A program made the translations under genes and the position numbers. Positions 27,877 to 37,324 of a DNA stretch of 64,000 nucleotides are shown in pieces. A model generated the notes under the pieces. The model was not told where the DNA came from. It made no database searches and was given only the letters and a program-made list of their open reading frames with translations. The DNA lies in assembly GCF_902762735.1 (NCBI RefSeq), contig NZ_CACWPP010000003.1:1-64000 (forward strand), read 5' to 3'. The stretch comes from an uncultured Ruminococcus sp. Lineage in GTDB: Bacteria > Bacillota > Clostridia > Oscillospirales > Ruminococcaceae. Position 1 is the stretch's first letter; the number at the start of each line of letters is the position of its first letter.

Positions 27877-30711
27877 TTACGACAACTCTTCTAAGCGAGT
27901 TGTCATTAAATCATAGAGCTTATTCTTCGGGAACTTATCCCTGAACGGAATAATAGAACCGCCGCAGCAGATAAGACCCTGACCCGAATCGCTATTTGTA
28001 ACGTAAGACAGCAGGTTGTCCGAGATATTCAGTATCTTCGCCAGCTGTACCCTATCGCTTGTCGCCTGATTGAGCATCATAACAAAATCGGTATTGGAAA
28101 GCATTGAACGAGCCGTTTCCGATTTCAGCAAGTCCTCAACATTCTGCGTGATTCCCGTCGGAACGCCGCCCCATTTACGCGCTCTTTTGTAAAGCTCGTA
28201 AAGGAAATTTGCGGAATATTCGTTAGCAAAAAGCAAATATATTTCGTCCATATAGATCCATGTACGCTTACCCTGCGCACGGTTGAGCGTTATCCTGTTC
28301 CAGATATAGTCCAGAACAATGAGCATTCCCAGCGTTTTGAGCTGCTTGCCCAAGTCCTTTATATCGTAAGACACCACCCTGTTTTGTACATTGACATTTG
28401 TCTTGTGAGCAAACACATTCAAGTTTCCCTTGATGTAAAGCTCAAACGACAGCGCCAGTCCCTTTGCTTCCTTTTCCGGCTGCGCTTTGAGGTTCTCATA
28501 GAACTCCATGAGAGTCGGTATCTTGTCGGGGTCGAACTTGATGAGATACTCGCCGTAGGTCATAGTCAGGCAGCGGTCAATTATTGCCTTTTCCTTTGCC
28601 GTAAGCCCCTGCTTTCCGACCAAACACTCACAGAATGAAAGAATAAAATCCGACTTCATAACAAGCGGCGATTCATCATCGGAATAATCCTTTGACATAT
28701 CCAGCGGATTGATGTAGTTGTTGCTCGCAGGTGATACGAATATCGTTTCACCGTTTAATGCGGCAACAAGGTTTGTGTACTCACGCTCCGGGTCGATGAT
28801 AATAATGTCATCGTCTGTTGCAAGAAATACGTTGAGCATTTCACGCTTTGCAGAGAATGATTTACCGGAGCCGGGGCTTCCTAAGATAAAGCCATTAGGA
28901 TTTTTAAGCTGTAAGCGGTCGAAAAGTATCATATTATTCGACAGCGCATTTAAGCCGTAATATTTTCCGTTCTTATGGTTTATCTCCTTGCCGCTGAACG
29001 GCATCAGCACCGCCGTGCTTTCGGTAGTCAGCGTCCTACGGATTTTTAGCGTACAGTTACCAAGAGGAAGAACGCTCTGCAAGCCCTTCTCCTGCTGGAA
29101 TTTCAGCGTGGACAGCGAGCAGATATGCTTTCTGACAACAGCTTCTATTGCTTCGGTGTTGCTTTCAAGCTCCTCCATGTCCTTTGCTGTCACCATTATG
29201 ATGATATTGTCAAGGAACATTTTCTGATTCTTTGAACGGAGATCGTCCAGCAGTTCCTCGGCTTCTATCAGCGAGTGCTTCAAGTCCTCATTGATAACAT
29301 CAGAAGTGTACCCCGACTGAATAGCCTTTTTCTCCGCTTGCAGCTTGTTTGCCCTCATGGAAGTCAGCTGATGATTTACGATTTTCAGCGCCTTGTAAGG
29401 GTCAACTGGCGTTATGTTTACGCTCACCATAACATCAAGGTTCGTATTCGCAATATCCGTCAGCATACAGTCTTTCAGGCTTGCGGGCATATCCTTGATA
29501 AACATTGTCCTTGCGTACTTGTCGCCCCACATGAAATAGTCCTTTTTGAACTCCATATAATCGGGGCAGCAGTAGGCACGTTCCGCCTGCCGCTTGAAAT
29601 GCTTCTTTGTAAGCTCCGGTATCTCCTCGTCAACATTTCTGAAAATATCCTTTAGAAGATTTACACGCTCATTAGATGTCAGCGGCTTTATATTGGAGCC
29701 GATCTTCTTGAAAGCGTTCAGCAGTTCAAGATCAATGGTGTTGAACTTGGTCTGCGCATTTTCAAGGTCGGCAGCCTGCAAGGTGACGGTAATATACTTG
29801 TTTCTGATGATACCGTTCTGCCCCTGCTCCATTTTCTCAATGAGCATATCGTTATACTCATCGCGGTAGTTATCGTAACCGTCGCCCTTGTGCTTGATCA
29901 GCACCATGCGCTCGAAGTCGGCACGATTCACACGGTTATTATGAACCGTTATCTGAATATCGGCGTTAGTATCGAAGCTGTTCAGCACCGAGCAATAGCC
30001 TAAGAAAATGCTCTCCTGCTCGTCCTGCTTGGCAATCTGATAATTTATATCCTCAAACTTATATGTTTTGGAATATCGGTTATCGTCCACCTTGAAGATA
30101 TAGTCGTCGCACACCCTCTGGTATGGCAAAGTTTTCTGCACCGTTTTGGGTACGACACGCTTTTTCTTTATCTTTTTTTCCTTCGGCTTTTTGCGGCTTT
30201 CCTCACGCAGGCGTATCTCGTCGCGCTCCTTCGCCGTGAGTGCGGATAAATCGGACTCTTCCTTCTTTTTCTTACCGCGCATCTTTACCATGATTACCGC
30301 CGCAGCGATCACCACGCCAAAAGCCCCGGCATGCAGAGTAAATGCCTGCGCCTGCTTTGCGTTAAGAGTTATGACCGGCTGCTCCGTGACGGAAGAAATC
30401 TCCGTCACGCTCTCGCTTTCGGTATCCGATGAAAGAACCGTTTCCGCACTCACTTCTCCTTCCGATGAAACTGTCTCGGATATATCTTCTTCCGACGTGT
30501 ATCCGCTCTCATAAGGTGAAGCTTCGGAATGACCGGAATACGTTGTCTGCGGATAATAGGTCGTGGTCTGCTGTACTCCGGTCTGTGCATAGCTGTCAAC
30601 TCCCTCATATACGTTATCGGCTGAACTCTGCGGAGAGGTATATGTAACCGGCGCAGCAGTTGTGACCGTTGTGGTTGTAGTAATAGTTTCGGGCGCAGAC
30701 GCTTCTGACAT
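27877..30711 (-). CDS. VirB4-like conjugation ATPase (CD1110 family) with Thr/Ser-rich N-terminal extension
   Basis: An ATPase that powers the type IV secretion channel. Walker A is GSPGSGKSFSA near residue 613, Walker B-like IYMDEIYLLFA lies downstream, and the N-terminal VirB4 domain (RYSKTYKFEDINYQI) begins near 215. The first ~125 residues are Thr/Ser/Glu-rich (TTTTTVTTAAPVTYTS) and end in one membrane segment (FGVVIAAAVIMV) followed by a lysine-rich stretch, an unusual anchor for VirB4. ATG 30711 has no ribosome binding site. The frame is open up to 30792, where GGGGG precedes non-standard ATA and ATT codons, so the true start may lie there. It follows the secreted protein gene directly. 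Confidence 0.92.
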   Translation of the reverse strand: MSEASAPETITTTTTVTTAAPVTYTSPQSSADNVYEGVDSYAQTGVQQTTTYYPQTTYSGHSEASPYESGYTSEEDISETVSSEGEVSAETVLSSDTESESVTEISSVTEQPVITLNAKQAQAFTLHAGAFGVVIAAAVIMVKMRGKKKKEESDLSALTAKERDEIRLREESRKKPKEKKIKKKRVVPKTVQKTLPYQRVCDDYIFKVDDNRYSKTYKFEDINYQIAKQDEQESIFLGYCSVLNSFDTNADIQITVHNNRVNRADFERMVLIKHKGDGYDNYRDEYNDMLIEKMEQGQNGIIRNKYITVTLQAADLENAQTKFNTIDLELLNAFKKIGSNIKPLTSNERVNLLKDIFRNVDEEIPELTKKHFKRQAERAYCCPDYMEFKKDYFMWGDKYARTMFIKDMPASLKDCMLTDIANTNLDVMVSVNITPVDPYKALKIVNHQLTSMRANKLQAEKKAIQSGYTSDVINEDLKHSLIEAEELLDDLRSKNQKMFLDNIIIMVTAKDMEELESNTEAIEAVVRKHICSLSTLKFQQEKGLQSVLPLGNCTLKIRRTLTTESTAVLMPFSGKEINHKNGKYYGLNALSNNMILFDRLQLKNPNGFILGSPGSGKSFSAKREMLNVFLATDDDIIIIDPEREYTNLVAALNGETIFVSPASNNYINPLDMSKDYSDDESPLVMKSDFILSFCECLVGKQGLTAKEKAIIDRCLTMTYGEYLIKFDPDKIPTLMEFYENLKAQPEKEAKGLALSFELYIKGNLNVFAHKTNVNVQNRVVSYDIKDLGKQLKTLGMLIVLDYIWNRITLNRAQGKRTWIYMDEIYLLFANEYSANFLYELYKRARKWGGVPTGITQNVEDLLKSETARSMLSNTDFVMMLNQATSDRVQLAKILNISDNLLSYVTNSDSGQGLICCGGSIIPFRDKFPKNKLYDLMTTRLEELS

Positions 30712-30801
30712 TGAAGCAGTGGTTACAGTAGTTGTCGCCGTCTTTCGCGTCGTTTCCGCCCTCGAACTGTCATTGTTAGTAGGAATCTCTATCGCCCCCT
30801 A

Positions 30802-31665
30802 TTAGTATTCGACAGGCTCACCATAATTGATCTTCTTGATACTCTGTATGTTGCTGCTAAGGTCAAGACCGTACCAATTATAGTAGCCCCATGAACCGCT
30901 GTAAGCCACACACCCCGGCAGGCTCGCGTCATCGTAGATAAACTCTATGATACACTTTCCGTTGCCCTCGCCGCCGAACCAGTGCCACTTGCCTTCGCCG
31001 TCATCTGCCCAGCCCTTGCTGTCGCACTGTTTGACGGTGAACTGTGTCCCGTCCTCCATACAAACGAGATAACGATCCCCGTCAAGCCCGAAGTGCAGAC
31101 CCATAGCAACACAGTAATCTCCGTATTCATCACGGCGGATACCTGTATGCGTTACGGGGTCGGGGACAGAGCCGTATATAGCTCCCGATGCAGGCTGCGC
31201 CGCCAAGCCGCTTGCTCTCTCGCCAGCCATTGCCGAAGTCCAGCCGTCGATATGCTCAAATTCCCATATAACCTCAACGGTTTCAGTTTCAGCCTTCACG
31301 GTCTGACCTTTCAGCCTGGTTGACTTGTCCTCGTTTTCTTTAAGCTCCGGTGTCACGGTGATCTCATACTCCGTGCCTTCCCGAAGCCCATTTATGTAGC
31401 ACATATCGTTGCCCCGGAACTCGAAGTACATATTATCGGCGTACTCGCCGGCGGTCTCGGTACTGCACTCAACATAATAGTCACGGTCTTTCTCGGCTTT
31501 CCATGTCACCTTGATAGTGGACACGGAAATGGTACTTGCTTTCAGATCGGTGACAGCAACTATTGGTGCCGCTTTCGGCACACTCGCCGCCTGAGAGGAC
31601 ACCGCCATCGTTCCTGCCATTATCATTCGTAAAATGTGATTTACAAGCGGTTCAATACTTAACAT
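30802..31665 (-). CDS. Exported protein with fibronectin type III-like domain, 287 aa
   Basis: It begins MLSIEPLVNHILRMIMAGTMAVSSQAAS, a probable signal peptide ending near residue 27. Residues ~35-115 have the fibronectin-III pattern (STIKVTWKAEKDRDYYVECS, then YINGLREGTEYEITVTPE). The C-terminal ~150 residues are Trp- and Gly-rich (KWHWFGGEGNGKC, GSWGYYNWYGLDL) and unrecognised. It lies between PrgI and VirB4 in the mating-channel operon, so a surface role in cell contact is plausible. The stop is followed at once by the VirB4 frame. Confidence 0.75.
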   Translation of the reverse strand: MLSIEPLVNHILRMIMAGTMAVSSQAASVPKAAPIVAVTDLKASTISVSTIKVTWKAEKDRDYYVECSTETAGEYADNMYFEFRGNDMCYINGLREGTEYEITVTPELKENEDKSTRLKGQTVKAETETVEVIWEFEHIDGWTSAMAGERASGLAAQPASGAIYGSVPDPVTHTGIRRDEYGDYCVAMGLHFGLDGDRYLVCMEDGTQFTVKQCDSKGWADDGEGKWHWFGGEGNGKCIIEFIYDDASLPGCVAYSGSWGYYNWYGLDLSSNIQSIKKINYGEPVEY

Positions 31666-31674
31666 TTTGCCTCC

Positions 31675-32070
31675 TTACTTTTTCCTGAAAAGCCGCTTCT
31701 TCCGGGACTTCTTTTCCTCTGTTTCAGTGGTAAGCTCCTCGGTCATGTATCCGTTTCTCAGCTCCATAAAGGGCGGTTCATACGAATATATCCTTTGCTG
31801 CGGAGAGGTATAGAATCTTATGATCTCCAGTGCGAACTGCTCAAACGCCATATCGTTATACCGGAAAAATCCCGTGAACATCAGCGGAACAGCGATAAGG
31901 ATAACCACCCAAGAAACAGCCTCCTGCGGCAGAAATCTGTTGCCGAAAATGTATATCGGCACACAGATCAGCAGCGCTATCGCCGTACAGATACATTGCC
32001 GCAGAGTAAGTCCGAAAAACAGCTTTTCTCTATAGTTTTTTATCTCTTTAGGAATACGGATCTCTATCAT
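31675..32070 (-). CDS. PrgI family type IV secretion membrane protein, 131 aa
   Basis: It begins MIEIRIPKEIKNYREKLFFG and has two adjacent membrane segments (LRQCICTAIALLICVPIYIFG and WVVILIAVPLMFTGFF), then a conserved-looking cytoplasmic part (YNDMAFEQFALEIIRFY) and a basic tail. This is the PrgI pattern. The family sits beside VirB4 in Gram-positive conjugation operons and is the likely VirB3 counterpart. GAGGTG lies 7 bases before the ATG. The start lies inside the 3' end of a tiny upstream gene. Confidence 0.88.
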   Translation of the reverse strand: MIEIRIPKEIKNYREKLFFGLTLRQCICTAIALLICVPIYIFGNRFLPQEAVSWVVILIAVPLMFTGFFRYNDMAFEQFALEIIRFYTSPQQRIYSYEPPFMELRNGYMTEELTTETEEKKSRKKRLFRKK

Positions 32071-32176
32071 AGCCGTACACCTCGCTGAAATATTCCGTCA
32101 ATCTGCCAAGCACGTAAGCGGTGTAGAGAATCCCCGCAGCGCCCACGAACGCGGCAGCCCAGAACAAGAACTGCAT
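32048..32176 (-). CDS. Tiny membrane protein of the conjugation operon, 42 aa
   Basis: An ATG at 32176 preceded by AGGAGG with 9-base spacing encodes one hydrophobic segment (MQFLFWAAAFVGAAGILYTAY) and a short acidic tail. Its 3' end overlaps PrgI by 23 bases. The strong ribosome binding site and coupled layout support a real gene. Function unknown, probably a small channel subunit. Confidence 0.6.
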   Translation of the reverse strand: MQFLFWAAAFVGAAGILYTAYVLGRLTEYFSEVYGYDRDPYS

Positions 32177-32179
32177 CAC

Positions 32180-32266
32180 TTATCTCCTCCTTACCCTGCG
32201 CACGATAAATGCGCATACTGTTCCGGCAGCGATGACCGCTGCGGAAACAATTATCTTCTTGACCAT
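32180..32266 (-). CDS. Tiny single-helix membrane protein, 28 aa
   Basis: ATG at 32266 follows AGGTG with 6-base spacing. The product has a basic start (MVKKIIVSAAVIAAG), one hydrophobic helix and an Arg-rich end (RRVRRR). It lies between VirB6 and the 42-residue protein, 3 bases from the latter. The shape is that of a minor membrane peptide. Confidence 0.5.
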   Translation of the reverse strand: MVKKIIVSAAVIAAGTVCAFIVRRVRRR

Positions 32267-32287
32267 TCACATCACCTACCCTCTGTA

Positions 32288-33085
32288 CTAACCACATCCG
32301 ATAGCTTGACGCGCCCATTGCCCCGATTTCGCAACACCCATAGCCAATGACAGCGCCACTATTGTTATTCCTACCTTGTCCGAGCCTCCCATCAGGTCAA
32401 TGACCTGCGAGAAGGAATAGAACATCAGCACCACTACTAACCCTTGCAGGCAGACAGCGGCATAGGACTTCAGAAAAGCCTTTGCGCTGTCGTGCCAGCC
32501 CTCTGCCGCGAATGTAGCAAGCGGTATAGGGGAAACGGCGGTGTAGACAACTATCTCGAAAATACGCCCGATAAGTATAAGGTTTATCACCCAGCAGGCA
32601 CCCATGAGAATGAGAAAGGTAGGCATGACCTCTAAGTATTTTACAAGGTAGTTCAGATTCATGAAACCCTCCTCGGCAGGCTCGCTGAGGATAGCATCCG
32701 TTTCAAAGCTTGATAAGAAACCATAGCTTTCTTCAACGAGCCCTGCCGCAAGTCCATTGAAACTGTTGTAGATTATCCCCATCAAAGCGCTCGCATTCTG
32801 TACGATGACCTTAGCGAGAATAAATCTGAAAAATACCTTGAAGACCTGTTCGTATGATTGTAACTTCAAAAGCATAGCCTCGTTGCAAAGCTGCATTGCG
32901 AAAAACAGCGATACAAGCACAAGAGCCACGCCCTCAACAGCCGACATCGCCGTGCTTACGGCGGTTATCGAGCTGTTAAAAGGAGATATCGTGAGGGTCT
33001 CCATTGCGGTGTCGAAGGCGTTGTTTATCATGCAAAGCCAGTCGTACACCCAATCCTCGACGGTTTCCCATTCAATAAAACTCAT
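32288..33085 (-). CDS. VirB6/TrbL-like conjugal transfer membrane protein (CD1112 family), 265 aa
   Basis: A polytopic inner-membrane channel component. After a polar N-terminus (MSFIEWETVEDWVYDWLC) there are about five or six hydrophobic segments, including VEGVALVLVSLFFAMQLC, FLILMGACWVINLILIG and LQGLVVVLMFYSFSQVI. The sequence EIVVYTAVSPIPLATFA is typical of the CD1112/VirB6 group. It sits between the Maff2-like protein and PrgI as in Tn1549-like elements. The stop is followed by the tiny membrane-peptide genes. Confidence 0.9.
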   Translation of the reverse strand: MSFIEWETVEDWVYDWLCMINNAFDTAMETLTISPFNSSITAVSTAMSAVEGVALVLVSLFFAMQLCNEAMLLKLQSYEQVFKVFFRFILAKVIVQNASALMGIIYNSFNGLAAGLVEESYGFLSSFETDAILSEPAEEGFMNLNYLVKYLEVMPTFLILMGACWVINLILIGRIFEIVVYTAVSPIPLATFAAEGWHDSAKAFLKSYAAVCLQGLVVVLMFYSFSQVIDLMGGSDKVGITIVALSLAMGVAKSGQWARQAIGCG

Positions 33086-33120
33086 GTGTCACCACCCCAT
33101 TTCGACAAGAGAAAGGGAGC

Positions 33121-33549
33121 TTACATGGTGAACATATCGTAAGCCTTAGCGACCGCGAACACGATGAAGCCCGATGCCAGACACATAAGACCTCTTGTCT
33201 TGCCGTCTGCCGAATCGTCCTTGAAGCCGAGTGCAAACTGGATAGCTCCGATAAAACCGATAACAAGACCTATTCTCGCTACCCAATCGACGATGAACTG
33301 AACAACGGTATTGAACGTTTCAACGCCGTCACCGCCGCCGTCTGTTGTCGCTGCCTCGGCAAAAGCAGTAATGCCGAACATGGACGAGAGCATCATCACC
33401 GCCATCATTCCGGCGGTTATCCTGCTCACCGCGCGGCTGCGCTTTCTGTCACGCTGCTCTGCGGTCAGCTCACTGTTTTTTGTAAAATCCTCTTTGAAGG
33501 CAGCTTTAATGTCAGCCGCCTTGTTACGAATCCACTTCGTAAGCATCAT
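33121..33549 (-). CDS. Maff2/VirB2-like small membrane protein, ~143 aa
   Basis: The start is uncertain: AAGGAG ends immediately before ATG ATG (33549 and 33546). The N-terminal 50 residues are charged, then comes a signal-like helix with an Ala-rich cleavage region (MMAVMMLSSMFGITAFAEA), then two hydrophobic segments (WVARIGLVIGFIGAIQFALG and LMCLASGFIVFAVA). This is the pilin-like layout of Maff2/VirB2 proteins, expected to line the conjugation channel. It follows VirD4 by 4 bases and precedes VirB6. The long charged N-terminal extension is more than the short Maff2 form has. Confidence 0.75.
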   Translation of the reverse strand: MMLTKWIRNKAADIKAAFKEDFTKNSELTAEQRDRKRSRAVSRITAGMMAVMMLSSMFGITAFAEAATTDGGGDGVETFNTVVQFIVDWVARIGLVIGFIGAIQFALGFKDDSADGKTRGLMCLASGFIVFAVAKAYDMFTM

Positions 33550-33553
33550 CTCC

Positions 33554-35794
33554 TTAAAATTCATCATAATTGTCAAGGTAATCATATGCGTTTACGCAAA
33601 TGTAGTCCTTATCATCTTCTATTTCCGGCTCTGTTGTCACAACAGTATCCTCGTCATCAAGGCTTGCCGGCTCTGGTTTTCCGTTCTTCGGCTTTTTCGG
33701 GATATTTGCAAGCCTTTTGGCTGCTTCCATTTCGGCTATTCTGCTGTGCGGCTGCTCCGAATCTACCGATATATCCTCGACATGACAATCAAGCTCTTTT
33801 TCTTCATTATTATTTTCGGGGGCTGATTCATGTTCGGTATTATCATCGGTTTCATTATCTTCCGTAGACTCACTGTGCAAATCCTCATCATCGGTTTCTG
33901 CCGCCAGACCGAATTTCACGGTCTTGACATCCTTTACAAGATAAGCGTTATCGCCGTTGAAATCCTCCAGCAGCTTGTAATTCGGGTGCTTTTCGATCTT
34001 GAACTTATTGCAGAAAAACGGGAAAATACCTCTGACGAACAGGATACATTCGTTATCCTTCATCGTTTTCAGCTCATCAACTGTCATAAGCTCGCGTCCG
34101 AGAATACCGTCATTTTCCGATGTCGAACCCTGCCGTCCGCGTGTGCGGTTATGCGACCTTGTATCTATTGTTTCTTTTCCGAGTGTCTTTGAAATATGCT
34201 CTAATGTAGTCGGCTCCTGACCGCCCAAAAACAGCAGGCTGTCGCAGTTACCAAGTACATTCTCCCAGCTGTCCTTGTACATCTTTTTGAGCTGAGAAAG
34301 GTTCTGGATTATGACGTTAGCGGATATTTCCATAGAACGCATAGTTGCCAAAAGCTCCTCAAAACGCGGAATTTGACCAAGATTTGCGAACTCATCGAGC
34401 AGACAGCGCACATGAACGGGCAGCCGCCCGCCGTACTTGAAATTCGCTCTGTCGTACAGCACATCAAAAAGCTGAGTGTACATCATAGCCGCCAGAAAAT
34501 TGAACGTATCGTCCGATGACGGGATTATGATATACATAGCTGTAGGTCTGTCACCTATCGTTTCAAGGTGGATATTATCGCAGCAGGTGAGGTCCATTAC
34601 TTCGGGGATATTGAACGCCTGCAAACGCACTGCCGTCGAGATCAGTATCGACTTTGCCGTATCTCCGGCTGCTTTTTTGAAATCCTTGTAGTATTTGATA
34701 CACATATACTCATGTGGCTGCTTGTCCTTTTTTGCAAGATCAATAAGGTTTAAATCCTTGACCCTCTTATCTAAATTTGCAGCCTCTTTTGTATATTTAT
34801 CCGGATTTTCAAGCGCGTCGAAAATAAGGTCGAGATCGGACATATATGCGTCGTCACCCTCTTTGACTTCAGCTTTTTTCAGCAGCTTCATGACCTCAGA
34901 AAAGTTTTGGCGGCTTTTGTCCTCGCACTCCACCAAATAGAAGCAAAGTGCCGCGAGCAGAGCTTTTGTGCTGTCATCCCAGAATTGGTCTCCACCGCTG
35001 TTTTCCTTTGATGTGTTCTTCATTAGGACGTTCACCATTTTGATAACAGCGGTCGCACTATATTTTCCGTCCACATCGTAGATGTATTGGAAAGGGTTAT
35101 AGTTGTTGCTGTGCGCCATATCTATCAGATTAAAAACTCTGATGTCATATCCGTAATGCTCCAACATCTTTCCGGTTGACCGCAGCAGCTCACCCTTCGG
35201 GTCGGTACAGACATAAGAGGTATTTGCCTGCATGAGATTTGGCTTAACGTAGAATCGGGATTTGCCCGAACCGGAACCGCCTATGACCATAACATTCAGG
35301 TTTTTCCTCGTCTGCCTTGTGTTCAGCGACATTTTTACTTCGTTTGTCAGAACCACGTTATTATCAATGGTGTAGGTCTTATCTTTCTTTTTCCAGAATT
35401 TCAAACGCTCGAAGAAATTATGCACCTTGACCTTGAACGGCAGCTTTTGTTTCTTGGGCTTGTCCAGCAGGCTCTTGACCTCTTTCGAGTTTGCCCACCT
35501 TGCCGAGCCGTGTTCCTCACCTTTACGGTGGAATTTCTTTTTACTGGTGTACTTATTCAGCGCATAGAGTGCGATGCCGAAAGCCGCAAACATAGGTAGC
35601 CTTGAAGCATAACCGCCAGCCTTCACAAGCTCGAAAACAAGGTGAGTATCCTTCAATGTACTATCCAAAGATTTGGACAGCATATCTAAATCTACCTTTC
35701 CCCTATCATCAGCAGCTATATCCATACAGGCACCAAGCGCAGCCGACATAAACACCGTAAATCCCGCAAGAGCCGAATAGATACTGACCGTCAT
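33554..35794 (-). CDS. VirD4/TraG-type coupling ATPase (CD1115 family), 746 aa
   Basis: The coupling protein that brings the relaxosome to the secretion channel. Two N-terminal membrane segments (up to about residue 80) are followed by Walker A GGSGSGKSRFY near 175, the TraG motif YVCTDPKGELLRSTG, and the conserved block LLDEFANLGQIP with the Walker B acid. The C-terminal ~130 residues are acidic and Glu/Asn-rich (EDNETDDNTEHE), probably unfolded. Length is slightly above the usual because of that tail. It follows PcfB by 26 bases, as in other Gram-positive conjugation operons. Confidence 0.95.
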   Translation of the reverse strand: MTVSIYSALAGFTVFMSAALGACMDIAADDRGKVDLDMLSKSLDSTLKDTHLVFELVKAGGYASRLPMFAAFGIALYALNKYTSKKKFHRKGEEHGSARWANSKEVKSLLDKPKKQKLPFKVKVHNFFERLKFWKKKDKTYTIDNNVVLTNEVKMSLNTRQTRKNLNVMVIGGSGSGKSRFYVKPNLMQANTSYVCTDPKGELLRSTGKMLEHYGYDIRVFNLIDMAHSNNYNPFQYIYDVDGKYSATAVIKMVNVLMKNTSKENSGGDQFWDDSTKALLAALCFYLVECEDKSRQNFSEVMKLLKKAEVKEGDDAYMSDLDLIFDALENPDKYTKEAANLDKRVKDLNLIDLAKKDKQPHEYMCIKYYKDFKKAAGDTAKSILISTAVRLQAFNIPEVMDLTCCDNIHLETIGDRPTAMYIIIPSSDDTFNFLAAMMYTQLFDVLYDRANFKYGGRLPVHVRCLLDEFANLGQIPRFEELLATMRSMEISANVIIQNLSQLKKMYKDSWENVLGNCDSLLFLGGQEPTTLEHISKTLGKETIDTRSHNRTRGRQGSTSENDGILGRELMTVDELKTMKDNECILFVRGIFPFFCNKFKIEKHPNYKLLEDFNGDNAYLVKDVKTVKFGLAAETDDEDLHSESTEDNETDDNTEHESAPENNNEEKELDCHVEDISVDSEQPHSRIAEMEAAKRLANIPKKPKNGKPEPASLDDEDTVVTTEPEIEDDKDYICVNAYDYLDNYDEF

Positions 35795-35820
35795 AAAATC
35801 AAGTTTCTTAGGCTCGCGGC

Positions 35821-37188
35821 TTATTTTCTCGACCCCCTGTTCCTTGTTTTGTTTGTCAGCGGATTGGTCGGCTTGGCAATCTTCGCCTTAGCTCTCTGCA
35901 AGGTGTTCATTGAAACACTCTGCTTCTGCGCCTTGCCGAATATCTTTTCAGCCTTTTTCCTGCTCATGCCGAATGTGTCGGTCATCTGCTTTATTGCCGA
36001 TTCCTTATCGGTCAGATCAAGCCGCAGCACCGTGTTGCCGCCCGTGACCGTAAAGCTGTTCTGCGATTCTCGCTCTATCGTGTACTCCTTGAAGTTGATG
36101 GCTATTGCCTTTTCCGCAAAGCCCAACTTTTCAGCCTTAGCCAAAATAGCGGCAATGGTCTCGTTATCATTGACCTTCAAGTAATCGCGGATATTCCGTT
36201 CCACGTCCTCGCGCCTGATATTCGCCCCGGACAGTACGACAAAATTGCCCTCGCTGTCTGTTATGGTAAGGTGCGGCGCTTTTTCGTTCTTGAACTTCAT
36301 TCTCGCAAAGGAAAACTTCTCGGTGAGGATATTATCATCATCGAATTTAATATCCTTTTCAAAGTAGTCCATCTGCTCGACCGTCCGGGAGCCGCTGTAA
36401 TAGAACTTCTTCTGCTCATCTGTCAGACGCCCTGCAAGGACATTTGCGACCTCCGCTGCCTTGAACGGCTTGAAGCTCATGCGCTCACCCAGCATACGCT
36501 CCAGACGCGCTTTAGTACAGAAATTCATGGTCAGTTTTTTGCCGTCGTTCATATCGGTTATAACGATCTTAGGCTTGCCCTTTTCCTTTACGACCTCCAC
36601 CGATATTTTAGACAGTTCCGCCTGCATTTTTCTGTAATTCACAAGCGCCCGGTCTATCTGCTTTTCGTAAGCCGCATTGAAGATACACTTAACGCCGTCC
36701 TGCGATTCCATGAAATTCACGGGAATATCGTGGTCGGCGCAGTACATCTGAAAGCCCTCGACATTAGCCTTATCAAAGGTTATCATCTTTTCGGCTTGCT
36801 CCGGCGGACCCTGCGCTTTCATCGCATGAATATCTTTTACGATATTATCAAGCGTTGGCTTGTCCTTTAGGTTGAAGAACACGGATAAGGTGTTTTCCTT
36901 GCCCCTTTCCTGAATACCCGCCACAGGTATGCCGAGCTTCTTGGCTCTCTTTGCAAGCTCCTTGAAGTCCTCTTTGCTGTAAGACGGCAGCATACCTATC
37001 TCGCCGCCGGATTTCAGCTTCTTCAAACTGACATCGCCGCGATACTCCTTGGGTTTCTTGACCTTCGGACCCTTCTGACGTTCTTTGTCGAAATGTATCT
37101 TGATTATTTCCAGAATTATCTCGTTAGCCTTCGAGACAATATCTGTTGTAACAGTAACACCGGCACTTGCAACGTCGTCTCCGTGCAT
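35821..37188 (-). CDS. PcfB-like protein (DUF3801) with C-terminal extension, 455 aa
   Basis: The N-terminal ~130 residues have the PcfB/DUF3801 pattern (EIILEIIKIHFDKERQKG, GEIGMLPSYSKEDFKEL, AKKLGIPVAGIQE). PcfB works with the relaxase and coupling protein in conjugation of pCF10-type plasmids. The remaining ~320 residues contain repeated DLTDKE/NF(C/K)-like alpha/beta units and a basic end (KTRNRGSRK), not assigned. It lies just upstream of VirD4. It is longer than the usual PcfB (~140-170 residues), so it is likely a fusion with an extra nucleic-acid or relaxosome-binding part. Confidence 0.8.
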   Translation of the reverse strand: MHGDDVASAGVTVTTDIVSKANEIILEIIKIHFDKERQKGPKVKKPKEYRGDVSLKKLKSGGEIGMLPSYSKEDFKELAKRAKKLGIPVAGIQERGKENTLSVFFNLKDKPTLDNIVKDIHAMKAQGPPEQAEKMITFDKANVEGFQMYCADHDIPVNFMESQDGVKCIFNAAYEKQIDRALVNYRKMQAELSKISVEVVKEKGKPKIVITDMNDGKKLTMNFCTKARLERMLGERMSFKPFKAAEVANVLAGRLTDEQKKFYYSGSRTVEQMDYFEKDIKFDDDNILTEKFSFARMKFKNEKAPHLTITDSEGNFVVLSGANIRREDVERNIRDYLKVNDNETIAAILAKAEKLGFAEKAIAINFKEYTIERESQNSFTVTGGNTVLRLDLTDKESAIKQMTDTFGMSRKKAEKIFGKAQKQSVSMNTLQRAKAKIAKPTNPLTNKTRNRGSRK

Positions 37189-37324
37189 ATTTTCACCACT
37201 CCTTTCATGATAGGATATTCGCTGTTAAGAGAGACTTGCCTTTCTTGCCCTCTCATAAGTTAGGGGTCGGGAAGCCGTTTTTTTGAGGTCAGACGAGACA
37301 AGTTCTCCGTTCTGCACAAACAGA

